Shown here: one piece after another, positions 31,984-43,032 of the stretch
How positions within the stretch are numbered: the stretch's first letter is position 1
How the letters are laid out: every line of letters begins with the position of its first letter
Assembly: GCA_038049695.1 (NCBI GenBank)
Contig: CP142452.1
Location: forward strand, 28,818,501-28,882,500
DNA length: 64,000 bases
Direction: 5' to 3'
Source: Cinnamomum chago
Lineage: Eukaryota > Streptophyta > Magnoliopsida > Laurales > Lauraceae
Translations under genes and position numbers: made by a program
Notes under the pieces: model-generated
Databases searched by the model: none
The model's input: the letters and a program-made list of their open reading frames with translations, nothing else
What the model was told of the DNA's origin: nothing

Positions 31984-32879
31984 ATAGCCCCCCAGCTTCT
32001 GACTTCTTAGAGTTTAACTCTTTGAAGTCGGGAGCTATTAGGATGAGAGGGCTTTCTGAATACTGAGTTTGGAGCTCAGATTATATCTTGGTGTCGGTTG
32101 GTGACGCGCGATCTTTTTGGCTGAAATGGCTGGTGACGCCATCGAGCTGAAACTGTAATGAGCTGGTGCTGCTAGGGAGGTTGTTGGTAGAGGACCTTGC
32201 CGCCGAGGATGATGGTAGAGGATCGTGCAGCCGAGGATGACGGTAGAGGACCGTGCCACCGAGGCCGACGGTAGAGGATCGTGCCGCTGAGCTGAAGCTG
32301 TGACCGAGCTGGAGCTGTCCGAGCTGGTGCTGACCGAGCTGGAGCTGTCCGAGCTGGTGCTGTAACCGAACTGGAGCTGTCCGAGCTGGTGCTGTATAGC
32401 GAGCTGGAGCTGTCCGAGTTGGTGCTGACCGAGCCGGTGCTGTCCGAGCTGGTGCTGACCAAGCTGGAGCTGTTATCGGGGCCACGAAGCTGTTGAGGTA
32501 CCCACCAAGTTCTCTAACCTGGTGTTTCGCCTGTGCCTTCTGGAGGCAACTAAAATCGAGCTGCTCTCAGCCTTTTTTTTTAAGTCAAGGATCTGTCGAT
32601 GAAGACCTTCCAAGATGAACCAAAGAATTGTCTCTATGGTTATTCTTCTGTCTTGGTGACTTTTTCTTTATCTTCTGCCCCACAGTTTGGCTGCGCCTAG
32701 GGGGCGAAACTGGAGTTGCCGCCCTTTCTCGTAGCTGCTATTGGAGGTGACGAATCAATTCGTCTTGCTCTTGGATAACAAGGCTTCGGGCCCTGATGGT
32801 CGTGAGGAGAGAGTCGGCATCGTCATCTTTGTTGTCAGTCCAGTGATGGGACTGACGAGATTTGGATAGCACTGGAGTT

Positions 32880-33140
32880 TTATTTCACTCGGGAGGCTCC
32901 AGTTGAAGATCGTCTGGCCGTGGTTGCTTCAGTTGAAGGTTATATTGCCTAAGAGGTGCTGTCACCCCCCTCGAAGGAGAACCTAACTGAGACACAGGCC
33001 CCTCGACGCCTGCTGGACCAGATCTTGCCCGAGATCTCTTCTGGCGAGGGACCGACGGTTGCTCTGGCAACACAAGTGACGGCGGTGGTAAGGCCTTTGA
33101 TGATTCTCCACCCTTCTTAACTCTCGGAGGCGTGGCGTTT
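32880..33140 (-). pseudogene. Decayed gag N-terminal-like segment
   Basis: Minus-strand text after the primer binding site encodes LPEQPSVPRQKRSRARSG and GPVSQLGSPSRGVTAPLR, followed downstream by a helical RARSLVIQEQDELIRHL. This has the composition and position of the start of a Gypsy gag. Stops occur within it and no capsid or zinc knuckle follows. The call rests mainly on position. Confidence 0.45.
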
Positions 33141-33169
33141 TTGTATCGTTTCCCACAGACGGCGCCAAT

Positions 33170-33801
33170 TGTAGGTGCAAAAAATCTCGCGGACTTACTT
33201 AGATGAATGTATGAGGTTTGTGGAGCTGTTGGAAGCTTTTGAGAGAAGGATCAGACGCCTGAAACCTGGAAAAGAGAGGAGAAGCAACGGTCAGGGACCC
33301 TGGCTGCTGTCAGCGCAAGGCCCTCCGACGCCTGAGTTAGTGCAGTCACTAAACAAAGGGTGAAGTAAGGTGGAGAAGAAGAGAGAGAGCTTAGAGTAAG
33401 GGGGGTCCTTATCTCTCTGAACCCCCTGTATTGTGTATCGTATGAGCGTAATATAGAGGTGGGGAAGTCCCATCAGAAGCTTCCTTAGTGGAGGTAGGTG
33501 AAAAGGGGATGTCCCATCCGCCCATACCTCGATCTCTGGTGGACGTGAGTGTTCGGCACCCATCATATCTGTCAGTTCGTACTGCAGCGTGACTGTCTTG
33601 TCATCTGGCACTGCTGCCTAGATGGAGCACTTGGCCGAGATGAGCTGTCTGGCCGAGGTGAGCTGTTTGGCCGAGATGAGGTGTTTGGCCGAGGTGAGCT
33701 GTCTTGGCCGAAATGAGCTGTCTGGCCGAGGTAAGCTGTCTTGGCCGATACTGTTACCGAAGCTTAGCACGGTTTTGGTATTGTGAAATTATCCCCACAC
33801 A
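33170..33801 (-). repeat. 5' LTR of the non-autonomous element (632 bp)
   Basis: On the minus strand it begins TGTGTGGGGATAATTTC and ends GCACCTACA, directly before the primer binding site. It pairs with 31298-31983. Confidence 0.9.
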
Positions 33802-35303
33802 ATGACAATCTCTTAGATGTATTAGATGTATTTTATTTGGGTCAAGAAAAACCAATTAGATAGTGTGTAAACAGACTATTTACTTTGTAGTGTGTTCCAT
33901 TCTACCATCTGTAATGAATGGTTCTTGTGCGTAGGTGCTTTGAAAATTTTGATTAAGGGAAAGAAAGGAGGTTTTTTTTTTTTTTTTTTGGGAGTGTTTG
34001 ACCGTGGCATTTGTGATTGGTGCTGGTATGCGTTGGTGGGCTTCATGTGTATGTAGTTTTTCTCATTGTGGGATGTATTCTAGTTGAGTTTGTGAAATTG
34101 ATAGCACTTGGAAATTAAGGCTCTTTGAGCTGAACATGTAGATGACTGCCTGACTATCTTTGAGATTATGTGATTGTTTACAAATGATTGTAGATGAATT
34201 ATTTTGGAATCTAAATTAGAAGACATTAGACATTCATTCATTTGCTTTTTCTTGTTATATATTTTATATAATCATATGTTGTAGATATCTTTTGTCATTT
34301 TTTACATAATGACAGAAGCTACCCCTCTAAAATGAGGCAAATAGAGGCATACCAAACGTTCTATTTGAAGTAGACCTATTCATTACCAACCACATTTTTT
34401 GTTTTAGCCTCCTTTTTTTTATAGCTCTTTTTCTAATGGCTCTATTTTGAATGGTAAATCAGAAAAAGAGTAGAGATGCCAAACAAGGCCTTAGTGTGTA
34501 TCGATGCATATAGCTGAGAAAACTAAGGTTGGGTGTGCAAATCCACTAAAAGTAAGGATTTTCAAAAAATTTATGGGAAGTGGTTGGATCTGAAAATCTT
34601 AACAAATAAAGATTTTAATTCATTCAAATTCTCAGGAATTTACAATTACCAAATTTGGATTTACCACAACATGAGGGAAACCAAAAATAGTTTCCCTAAA
34701 GATATATGGTTACCAACATGGTTCAAAATCTCGGTCTCGGTCGCGGTATCGGCCGGGCAGAAAAACCGATATGATATCGGTATCGGTCGCAGATATCGGT
34801 CAGTCGCGGTCATCGCGGTATAAATTTTTTTTAATCCAAAAAAATTTGCAAAAATATTCAAAAAATCCAGAATATTAGAAAATGCTGGAAAACAATATTT
34901 GTTTCCATTAATAACAGCAATAAATCAAAATCTCGGTTACCTTAAGTTATGAGTCTTGTCTATGTCGCAGACTCGCAGTTCACTATCTTTTCCAGTATTT
35001 CATATAATGCAAACATTATTGATGCTCTGCTCATGATCAATTTATTAGTGTCAAATATAAGAAGATAAAGATAACATATCAATCATCATTTAATACTACC
35101 TTAATCATCAAATAAAGTTGTGAAATTCAAGACCCTAAAGATTAGTGAATGAGATAGTGAGTTAGTGACTAAGATAGATAAATCATAAAGCACTTGGGCA
35201 TCAAAATGTTCATGGTTTACCTGAAATTAAAGGGGACTAGTGGAGAGTACTAGTAGAGACTAAAGAGAGACTGATGAGTATGAGTGTATGACATATTGAC
35301 AGC

Positions 35304-38300
35304 CTAATACCAAGTGGAGTGTCGCCCTGGCTCGATATCATCATCATCATCATTTCTTCGGTATTGGCAAATAAGATATACTCCATACTGCTGTGCAGCA
35401 CTAGCACTACCATATCCATAATCATATTCAGATTGTTCTTGATAAGATGATGAACTATCTTGATCCCCTGTGACTGTGGATTGAGATGGCTGGTTGTAAT
35501 CAAATGGCATGAAATAGTTATGAGGGGCATAATTAGGTCGTCGAAAAACTGGTGGGGGAAGCCTCCTTTGCTCAATTAACATCTGTTCGATAGAAATAAT
35601 CGGTGTTGGTAAAGGGGGTACCCAATTATGGTCATATGAATAACTCTCATGCTGTCCATACATGGCACCTTGTTGGCCAACATAATCCCCATGTTGTCCA
35701 TACATGGCACCTTGGCCAACATAACTCCCATGATGACCATGAGTAGCGGCGCCGGCGCTGCTACTACCCCCGGCCTCAGTCTGTCCAACATGTCTGACAT
35801 AGCCACGGCGAGTATCTAACTCAGTAGCATGAGGAAAATGCTCAACTGTCTCATAAGTGACAGGCTCATCATCTCTATAATGACCCTCATCCCCGGGAGA
35901 GTCAGGTGGAATTCCTGCTGATGATGAAGAAGTAGAAATACTTGACTCACTCTCTTCATCCACCTCCTTTCCCCTTGGCTCACTTGTATTAGGTGCACGC
36001 CCCTACTGCATTGTCAAGTTTATTTCTTCTATCCTTTCTGCAGCCCTCACTGGCTCAGGCCTATCCCCTGTCAATTCCTCCATCAACTGCTCAAACTCTG
36101 GGTCTTGGTCTAACACAGGTTCTTCTTGTTCCTCCAACCATTGACCTAACACAGTATCCTCTTCTGAAAAGATATAGTCCAAATTAATTGGACAGAAATA
36201 ATCCTGGTGATCCTCAAACTGTCTTCTCCTTCTATTTCTACTCTGGAGCTTGAGGTTGTAGTGAATGTAGACCAATTTATTTAGCTTTTGCATTGTCAAT
36301 ATATTTCTTGGTCTTGTGTGGATAAATGAGAATGTGCTCCAGTTTCTTTCACAATTGGAAGACGATGTAGTTTGACTAAGGACTTTAATAGCAATCGTCC
36401 TTAGTGCAGGAGCACTCTCTCCATAATTCAACCACCATTCAGCTGAAAAAAAAATAGAAATGATATTAAAGTCAATAAAAAAATAATAAGTCCTTAAATT
36501 ATATAGAGATGACATTACAATCAATACCAGGATAGGTCTGTGTCACAGCTCTCCGCGCAGTCGTTGTTCCAAAGCTTCCAGCCCGTACATTGTATATGTC
36601 AATCTGAAGACATTAACGTAGAAAAAATAAATTAGAGAAATTACAATGTTATATACTTTTTTCCTTAATTATCCTACATTCCTACCCGATTAGTAGCCCA
36701 AATTGCTTCATCTGTACTCTCTGCCAATCTTTCAATTACATTTTTTAGTCCTAAACGGATTTCATTAGATATGTGTCCGTCCGTAAATTGGGGATTAAAG
36801 AAGTATCATGTAACAGTAAAACCAATGAATTTTAGTCATTGATAAGAGTTGAATACAACAATTCAAGTATTAAAGGATATTCTTCACTTACCGGCAATGT
36901 GTAAATCATGTTTTAATTGTCGTCCCCATTGATCATCGATGATCTTCCAAAACTTTTTGTAATATTTACAATCTGCTTGAATAGCCAGCTTTGATCTCTC
37001 CATAGCCTCATGTAAGAAGCTCATTGTTGGCTTATCATCGCCATCAACCAATCGAAGAACCTTTATTAGGGGATCAAAAACATTTAAAACACCCTTCACA
37101 TGAGGCCAAAACTTGTTGGACTCAATTGTTTTACATACTTCAACAGTAATGGGATTTGACCTTTTTCCCCATTTTGAATTCATGAATTCATTTGATTTTA
37201 TCAATCGGAGAAGTCCTTCTCTATACTTGTAAACACTTTCGATAGCAATGAAGTGGGTGGCAAATCTAGTGATGCCAGGCCGTAGTAATTCATGGTTGTC
37301 TGTATGCATTTTCATCATGGAAATGAGTCTATATGATTGATAAAAAAAATTGGTGATCTTTTTTATCTTACTAATCACAAACTTCATGACTTTTCCTTTT
37401 GCAATATCTTCAAGCATTAAATCCAAGCAATGTGTTGCACATGGAGACCAGAAAATCCTTGGCCTTTGTTTCATAAGCATCATTCCTGCAGCCTTCATGT
37501 TTGCAGCATTGTCGGTAACAACTTGAACTACACAATCTGCCACAACTTCTTCAATCACCTCATTCAATAACTTATTAATATATTTTGCATCTTGAATGTA
37601 ATCAGTTGCATCAACTGATTTGATAAACACCGTGCCCATAGACGAGTAGACTAGAAAATTCAAGAGATGACGGTGTGTGATGGTCGTCCACCCATCACAC
37701 ATTAGTGTGCAACCTCTTTCCTTCCATGCCCATTTGAAAGTTTGCACCCAAGCCTGTAACTCTTCATACTCTTTCTCAACACAGACATGCCCAATCTCAT
37801 AAGGGGTAGGTGCCTTTATACCTGGACCATGTTCTGCAGCTGCATCTAACATGGTGGTGAAATAAGGAGATGATGCCTTGTTGGGAGGAATGCCTCCATC
37901 CAAAAAAAACTTCCCAGCGGCTCTCACTAGATGTTCTCTTGCTTTACCAAGCCCGCCTTTTAATGCTTTCATAATGCTGGGCTGCTTTGATGTTGGTTTT
38001 CTATAAGCATATGGGTCAGTTGGCCCCACTTGCTGAGGTGCACGTATAGGAGTTCTTTCAATCTCCTCAATGTCTGGATCTCGACGGGGTTGTTTTTGAC
38101 TAAATGCCCGACGCAAACTTGCTCCCCCAGGTTCGGATGACCCACCCTGCTCATATTGGCTACCTCAAGAGGCTGCTTCATATTGCATTCTTCTTCTCTC
38201 TTCTTCCTCCTGAAGTGACCTAACACTTTCTCTCCTAGCCGTCCTCATTTCCGGGTCTTCATCGTCATCATCATCGGAGGAACCGAATACTTCTTCTCTA

Positions 38301-38564
38301 CATGCATCAAATTCCTCAGTTCTTCTTCTTTGTTGTAACACTTTTTTTTTTTTTTTTTTTTGCTGATGCATCTAGGAGCTCCTTCATTTCAGCAGTCACA
38401 TTTGGTGGCTCTTTATGACATTTTATCACCTGTCCTGTTACATGCCCCAAATGTTGTTTTAATCGAGTAATCCCGCCATTGAACACTCTTCCACAACATT
38501 TCACTCTACTTTTGCTTCCAACTGGTTCACCATGGTTCCATGCCGGATCTATTTCACGTACCAT
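35304..38564 (-). pseudogene. hAT transposase, four exons, a few disabling changes
   Basis: Exon 1 is 38564-36892: a BED-type zinc finger (RVKCCGRVFNGGITRLKQHL), an acidic linker, a DUF659-like region (TPYEIGHVCVEKEYEE) and the hAT core (CDGWTTITHRHLLNF, VVQVVTDNAANMKAAG, SPCATHCLDLMLEDI). Exon 2 is 36807-36686, exon 3 36603-36528. Exon 4, 36442-35304, carries the hAT dimerisation domain (SSNCERNWSTFSFIHTRPRN) and an acidic, Gly/Tyr/His-rich tail. Exon lengths fit an open frame of about 1000 codons except for four faults: a one-base gain in the A run near 38341-38361, a TGA at 38167-38165 (CGA expected), AT instead of AG at the first acceptor (36809-36808), and a TAG at 36005-36003 before the tail. 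The other splice sites are canonical (GTAAGT, GTAGG, CTTCAG, GTATTG, TTTCAG). Confidence 0.88.
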
Positions 38565-38659
38565 CTTATTCCTATAAAATAAGAAATTCATGCAATAGTA
38601 ATACACTAATACTCTAACAACAATTATTTTTAGGAAAAGTCAAGATTTAATAAAATTAT

Positions 38660-39475
38660 TTTCAAAAATCCTAAATATATAGATATAGCATAAAAGTATG
38701 TAGATCAATCATTTACACACCATACAATGATCATGAATCATTAAAAGAACATATTTATGAAGAAATCCCCAAAAAATGATATATTATAATTCAAATATTA
38801 AAAAATTTGAAAATAAAATAATTAAAATAAAAATCTGAATCTTGTTTATGACTAAGAGTAGATGTAGATCTATCATCTACACACTATTAATAAGACTTTG
38901 GTATCATAAATATTCTAACAAGTAACACCAATTAATTTTTGGAATTTTTTTTTAATAAAATCATTTTCAAAATCCTAAATATATAGATTTAACATGAAAG
39001 TATGTAGATCAATCATTTACACATCATACAATGATCATTAATCATTAAAACAACATATTTATGATGAAATCCCCAAAAAATGATATATTATAATTCAAAT
39101 ATTAAAAAATCCGAAAATAAAATAATTAAAATAAAAATCTAAATTATGTTTATGACTATGAGTAGATGTAGATCTATCATCTACACACTATTAACAAGTC
39201 ATTAAGCCTTTGGTATCACAAATATCCTAACAAGTAACAACAATTATTTTTTGGAAAACAAGAATTAATAAAATCATTTTCAAAATCCTAAATATATAGA
39301 TCTAACATAAAAGTATGTAGATCTATCATTTACACACCATACAATGATCATGAATCATTAAAACAACATATTTATGATGAAATCCCCAAAAAATGATATA
39401 TTATAATTCAAATATTAAAAAATCTGAAAATAAAAAAAATTGAAAAAAAAGTTCAAAATCATGTGTATGAGTAGA
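38660..39475. repeat. Three ~308-bp tandem units in the hAT 5' region
   Basis: CTAAATATATAGAT starts at 38671, 38975 and 39288. Each unit carries AAGTATGTAGATCAATCATT and CCCCAAAAAATGATATATTA. They lie between the transposase start and the right TIR, so they may hold promoter elements. Confidence 0.88.
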
Positions 39476-40091
39476 TCTAGCATGAAAGTATGTAGATCTA
39501 ACTTCTAAATGAAGAAAACAACACAATTACACAAGTGAGTAAGTGACAAACCTCTTCATCTATAAAAATAAAAAATAAAAAAAAACACATAATATGCTTT
39601 AAGAGTTTAAGTTGATTTCCTCTTACCTTAGATAATATTTTCTTCAAAAAATAAAAATGAGATTTGAAAATATGCAAGAGAGACGGTGGCTGCTGCTATG
39701 GCTAGTAAGGAGTTGAGAAGAGAGGAAAAGAAGATGAAGAAGGGAGAAGAAATATAAAAATTAGGGTTCTCAAGCTTTTATATAGGGCAATGCTACCTGG
39801 ACAAACTCCTGGGACCGGACCATGGCCCGGTTCCCAGGAGGACCATGGGATCCCAGGTAGGAGTTTGTCCATATGGACTTATACTTTTATATATATCTCG
39901 GCCGATATATCGTCCGAGATATTGAAAATCCCGAGATGAAGTTCATCTCGGCCGAGATGGGCCGAGATAATGAAGAAAAAACCCGAGACCGATATCTCAG
40001 TGAGATATCGGCTCGGTAGCGGCCGATACCAGTTCATATCGGCCGATATGAACCGGTATCGACCGATTTTTAAAATCATGGTTACCAAATA

Positions 40092-40185
40092 TGACCGAAA
40101 AGTATTAAAATGAAAAGACAGCTATTTACAAATATTAAAACCGTGTCCATTTACAAATCCCAAAAACCTAGGAGTACATGAAAAA
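40092..40185 (-). repeat. Copy 3 of the ~90-bp ATTTGTAAATAGGC family
   Basis: The minus strand reads CCTAGGTTTTTGGGATTTGT followed by AAATGGACACGGTTTTAATA and TTTGTAAATAGCTGTC. It sits right beside the hAT insertion. Confidence 0.65.
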
Positions 40186-40189
40186 AAAG

Positions 40190-40481
40190 CCCTAAAAATA
40201 AATTTTATCTCTCAAATTTAAAGAGATTAATACGAATCACAACTTCAAATTGGTCCCACATAAAACACATTTATTAACAAACAGTCCAAAAGGATGAAGG
40301 CATGACCTTGCGCCAGAACTCCTCCTAATTAGCGAGATAACCGGATCCCTTCTCTCCTCCCACTTCCCGCCTTCATTGCCGTCTCCTCCCCAACCTCCTC
40401 CTCCTTCCACTTTCTAAATATTAGTGGAAGACGAACTAAGGCCTCTCTCTCTCTCTCTCTCTCCCCGCTTTGAAGGTTCAG
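40190..40481 (+). promoter_or_regulatory. Upstream region and 5' leader of the ACA exon
   Basis: The sequence turns GC- and pyrimidine-rich from about 40310 (CTCCTCCC, CTTCCCGCC) and contains a CT microsatellite at 40443-40463 just before the ATG. This is typical of a plant 5' leader. I do not see a clear TATA box. The hAT element ends only 395 bp before the ATG, so it lies in the promoter. Confidence 0.5.
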
Positions 40482-40655
40482 ATGGAGAAATATCTGGAGA
40501 AGAACTTCAGCCTCCCGGGTAAGAACTCCTCACCAGAGGTGTTGAAGCGGTGGCGCCAGGCCGTTTCCATCGTCAAAAACCCTAAGCGCAGGTTTCGTAA
40601 CGTTGCTGATCTGGAAAAACGAAACGAAGCCGAAGAAAAGAAGAAGAAAATCAAG
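40482..40655 (+). CDS. ACA: First exon of an autoinhibited P2B Ca2+-ATPase (ACA)
   Basis: The exon encodes 58 residues from ATG (40482) to a canonical donor, AAG|GTACAT, in phase 0. It starts MEKYLEKNFSLPGKNSS and contains RWRQAVSIVKNPKRRFR, the Trp-led basic amphipathic helix that in plant ACA pumps binds calmodulin and the pump's own catalytic part. It ends in a Lys-rich stretch (EEKKKKIK). ACA pumps export Ca2+ from the cytosol across the plasma membrane, ER or vacuole membrane. The usual next text (EKIR...VQKAA) would start exon 2, but no exon with transmembrane or DKTG sequence is visible up to 64000. Either intron 1 exceeds 23 kb or this is an orphan exon. The ~4/11-type resemblance is from general memory of the family. 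Confidence 0.85.
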
Positions 40656-40658
40656 GTA

Positions 40659-40700
<42 letters not shown>

Positions 40701-41448
40701 AATATCTCATGCTCTGTTTTAATCTTTGGCCTCTGATTTATGGATTCTTGAAGTTTTTAATCTGGAGCGATTTTGATTGTAACGATTCGTTTTTGCTTTT
40801 AATCTGACGTTCCTTTAACACGGCTGAGATGATCTTCGGAATTTCATACATTCAGGACTTCTGAATCGTTCGTTCGATTCGATGTTTCTCGTTCGATCTG
40901 GAAATGCTGCTAGTTGCAGAGTTTAGATTGAGATTTAGGGTTTTCGTGTGTCAGATCGGAAATCGATGTGCGATTTCTTCGGTTGGAGAAGATTTCGGGA
41001 AACGGATTCCCGAATTCCAAAATTTCCCCAAAAGTTTCCGTTTCCGTAACGTATCCGATCTCTCGAGATGTGAAATCCTTATGGAATGGAATTTTAGAAT
41101 GGAGACGTGTGGACCACACTTGATTTTTACATTATCGCTATAAAATAGGCGGGAAATTCCCTTCAGAGCTATTTATCATTTACATAAAAGCCATTACTCG
41201 ACATGGGAATCCACATCGTGAATCGTGTGCCATGAGAAGAAGCTACCTTGCAATTGGTTGTGTGTGACAGGTTATTCTTCTCGGGTTGGGAAGAGAACCA
41301 CTTTCTTGTTTTTTAAGATATCAAATCTTTAATTTTCAACTCACATGCGTGAGGATTTACGGTTTGAACCCAAAACCTCCTAAAGAAAAGGAGGCTTCTC
41401 TCCTCGAATCTCAAATCTATTTTAGTGCTCGTTTGTTAGTATTAGAAT
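40656..41448 (+). other. Start of ACA intron 1 with a (TC)18 microsatellite
   Basis: The microsatellite covers 40661-40697, five bases after the donor. The region to about 41150 has low AT content compared with the rest of the window and may be unique gene sequence. No further exon is recognised. Confidence 0.6.
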
Positions 41449-41969
41449 CAGAGGCGGATGCAGTTAATAGTCACTTAGGGGCCAGGCTCCCCCCCCCTAA
41501 ATGACTTTTTGGAAAAAAAAATTATGTATACTAAGTTAGGCCCAAATCAATTAGGCTCTCAGTGACATTGAACCAGGCCCTCCAATGAAAACTCGTAGAG
41601 AACAATTGTGATAAATAAATATGCCTTGTTTTATTGCTTGAAATTATTATATTATATTTGTTCCATGTAAAAGGTTTGGGGTAAATTTGCACACTATTTG
41701 TCCTTGCTAGGCATGATTTGCAATGCAGTGGAAATCTACAAACTATCCATCTTTGAATGCACCTTTCTATGTATTAGTTACTGATAGTGTATGTAAAAGG
41801 TCCACTACTTTTTTTGTGTATTGTTTTTTCTCAAGCATGAAGAAAAAAGGAAGAAAAAATTATTTGCAATCATATAAATAACCCAAAAACAAATTCCGGG
41901 GGCGTTGCCCCTGGACCCCCTACTACTTAAACGTGCCCCCAGTGATTTTGAATCCCGGATCCGCCACTG
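41449..41969. mobile_element. hAT-like MITE
   Basis: The left end CAGAGGCGGATGCAG and inverted right end CAGTGGCGGATCCGG are matched. The 8-bp flanks ATTAGAAT (41441-41448) and ATTGAAAT (41970-41977) agree at six positions. The text next to the right end, GGGGGCGTTGCCCCTGG, is common in plant repeats of this kind. No transposase. Confidence 0.7.
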
Positions 41970-41977
41970 ATTGAAAT

Positions 41978-42955
41978 ATTTAGGAATTAAATACATAGGA
42001 TCTTTAAAAATAAAGATCAAAGTGAATTCTTAAAACTAAATATCAAATAATATTTTCTTTTAGGATTTTGAGGATATTATCTGTTTTGTATAAAAAGGAA
42101 TTCAAGTTTCTCTCCTCCTTGCCCTAACGAGGTGACTTAGATTTATGATGGATACATTTTCAGGCTTACCTTGAGATGCAAATTATATTTTAAAGATTTG
42201 TTTACATGAAACGGTGGCAAATATATAATTATATATATATGGACTTTGGTTTAGCTGGAGATTGGGGAAGTATTTTTAAAATGAAATATAACTTCTCAAA
42301 CTTAAAAATAAAAACTCAATGGAATATTTCATAATTGATTTGAGGGACTCTTTGTTTGGTTGAAATACATAGGATTTCATGTTTTTAAATTATCTCTCCA
42401 ATGATATATGATAGCCATGTTGATGGGATCTAGACTTTATTACTAAGGTGATAGCCAAGTATGTATTTCCCATATTCTCTTATTTAATTTTCTATGAAGC
42501 AAGAATTATTTGATGGTCAATTTTTAAATATTTGTGTTTCATTTCTTTATTTTTAACTAAGTAGAGATACAGTTCTAGGAATTCAATTATATCAAAAGAC
42601 CAGCTCTCTTGATAAAAGTGAGGAACTTCAGAGATTGGTTATCAATTTGGATCCTCCGTTTGTTTTAACATGTACGTGGATTTTGCCCGGCCATTTGACT
42701 GTTGCATGAAACTCTGTCTTCATCTTAATTACTCCTCTTTGCGCGTTTATATGCTGCGGTACAAAGTAGAATAATTTTAAACACAGATAAATTATTGCTG
42801 GATGCAGTTGCACAGTTTTTGAAGTTTGTCAATTTAAAAGTTTTGATTTGACTTTCAAACACATTTTTTCTTTGATTTGACTTTATAGAATCATTGAGGG
42901 AATCATAATCTTATCATGTTACCAATACACTATTACTCTGAGCCATACTCTGATG
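41978..42955. other. No gene or clear repeat seen
   Basis: AT-rich sequence, treated as intronic or intergenic. No supported frame. Confidence 0.5.
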
Positions 42956-43032
42956 CTGAAAAGGGGGATGGGTTCTTGGTAGCTGTGTACATGATAAGAC
43001 GTTCTGATGTATTCGTAATTGTGTACATGTGC

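Larger units (their letters stand above)
31298..33801 (-). mobile_element. Complete non-autonomous Gypsy-type LTR element
   Basis: Two LTRs (31298-31983 and 33170-33801) flank 1.19 kb, with exact 5-bp TSDs ATGAC at 31293-31297 and 33802-33806. The minus strand is the sense strand: after the LTR ending CCTACA comes AT and then a primer binding site TGGCGCCGTCTGTGGG (about 33152-33167). A polypurine tract, AGCTGGGGGGC, lies before the other LTR at about 31985-31996. The inside has only a decayed gag-like segment and GCTGGAGCTGTCCGAGCTGG repeats. Pol is missing, so it needs enzymes from another element. Confidence 0.9.
30043..34490. mobile_element. PIF/Harbinger-type DNA element with a nested LTR element
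   Basis: The left end GCCCCTGTTTGGCATATC and inverted right end GGCCTTGTTTGGCATCTC are matched, with TTA at 30040-30042 and again at 34491-34493. A 3-bp TTA duplication is the mark of PIF/Harbinger elements. Without the nested LTR element (31298-33801) it measures about 1.9 kb. No transposase or Myb-like ORF is visible, so it is non-autonomous. Confidence 0.72.
34716..40079 (-). mobile_element. hAT transposon with a near-complete transposase gene
   Basis: The left end ACATGGTTCAAAATCTCGG and inverted right end ATGATTTTAAAAATCGG are matched, with subterminal arrays of ATCGG/CCGAT motifs. The exact 8-bp duplication GGTTACCA occurs at 34708-34715 and 40080-40087, the size expected for hAT. The transposase lies on the minus strand. 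Its 5' region has three tandem units of about 308 bp. Transposition could have been recent, because the TSD is perfect. Confidence 0.93.

Noticed and set aside
32081-32485. 134-codon frame of SAPARTAPAR repeats
   Set aside because: A minisatellite translated in an open frame; two frames are open over the same repeat.
35237-35806. Alternative minus-strand frames over the hAT tail
   Set aside because: Shadows of the tail-coding frame of hAT exon 4.
41355-41375. GGTTTGAACCC, a possible polymerase III B box
   Set aside because: No A box at tRNA-like distance upstream and no cloverleaf can be drawn.
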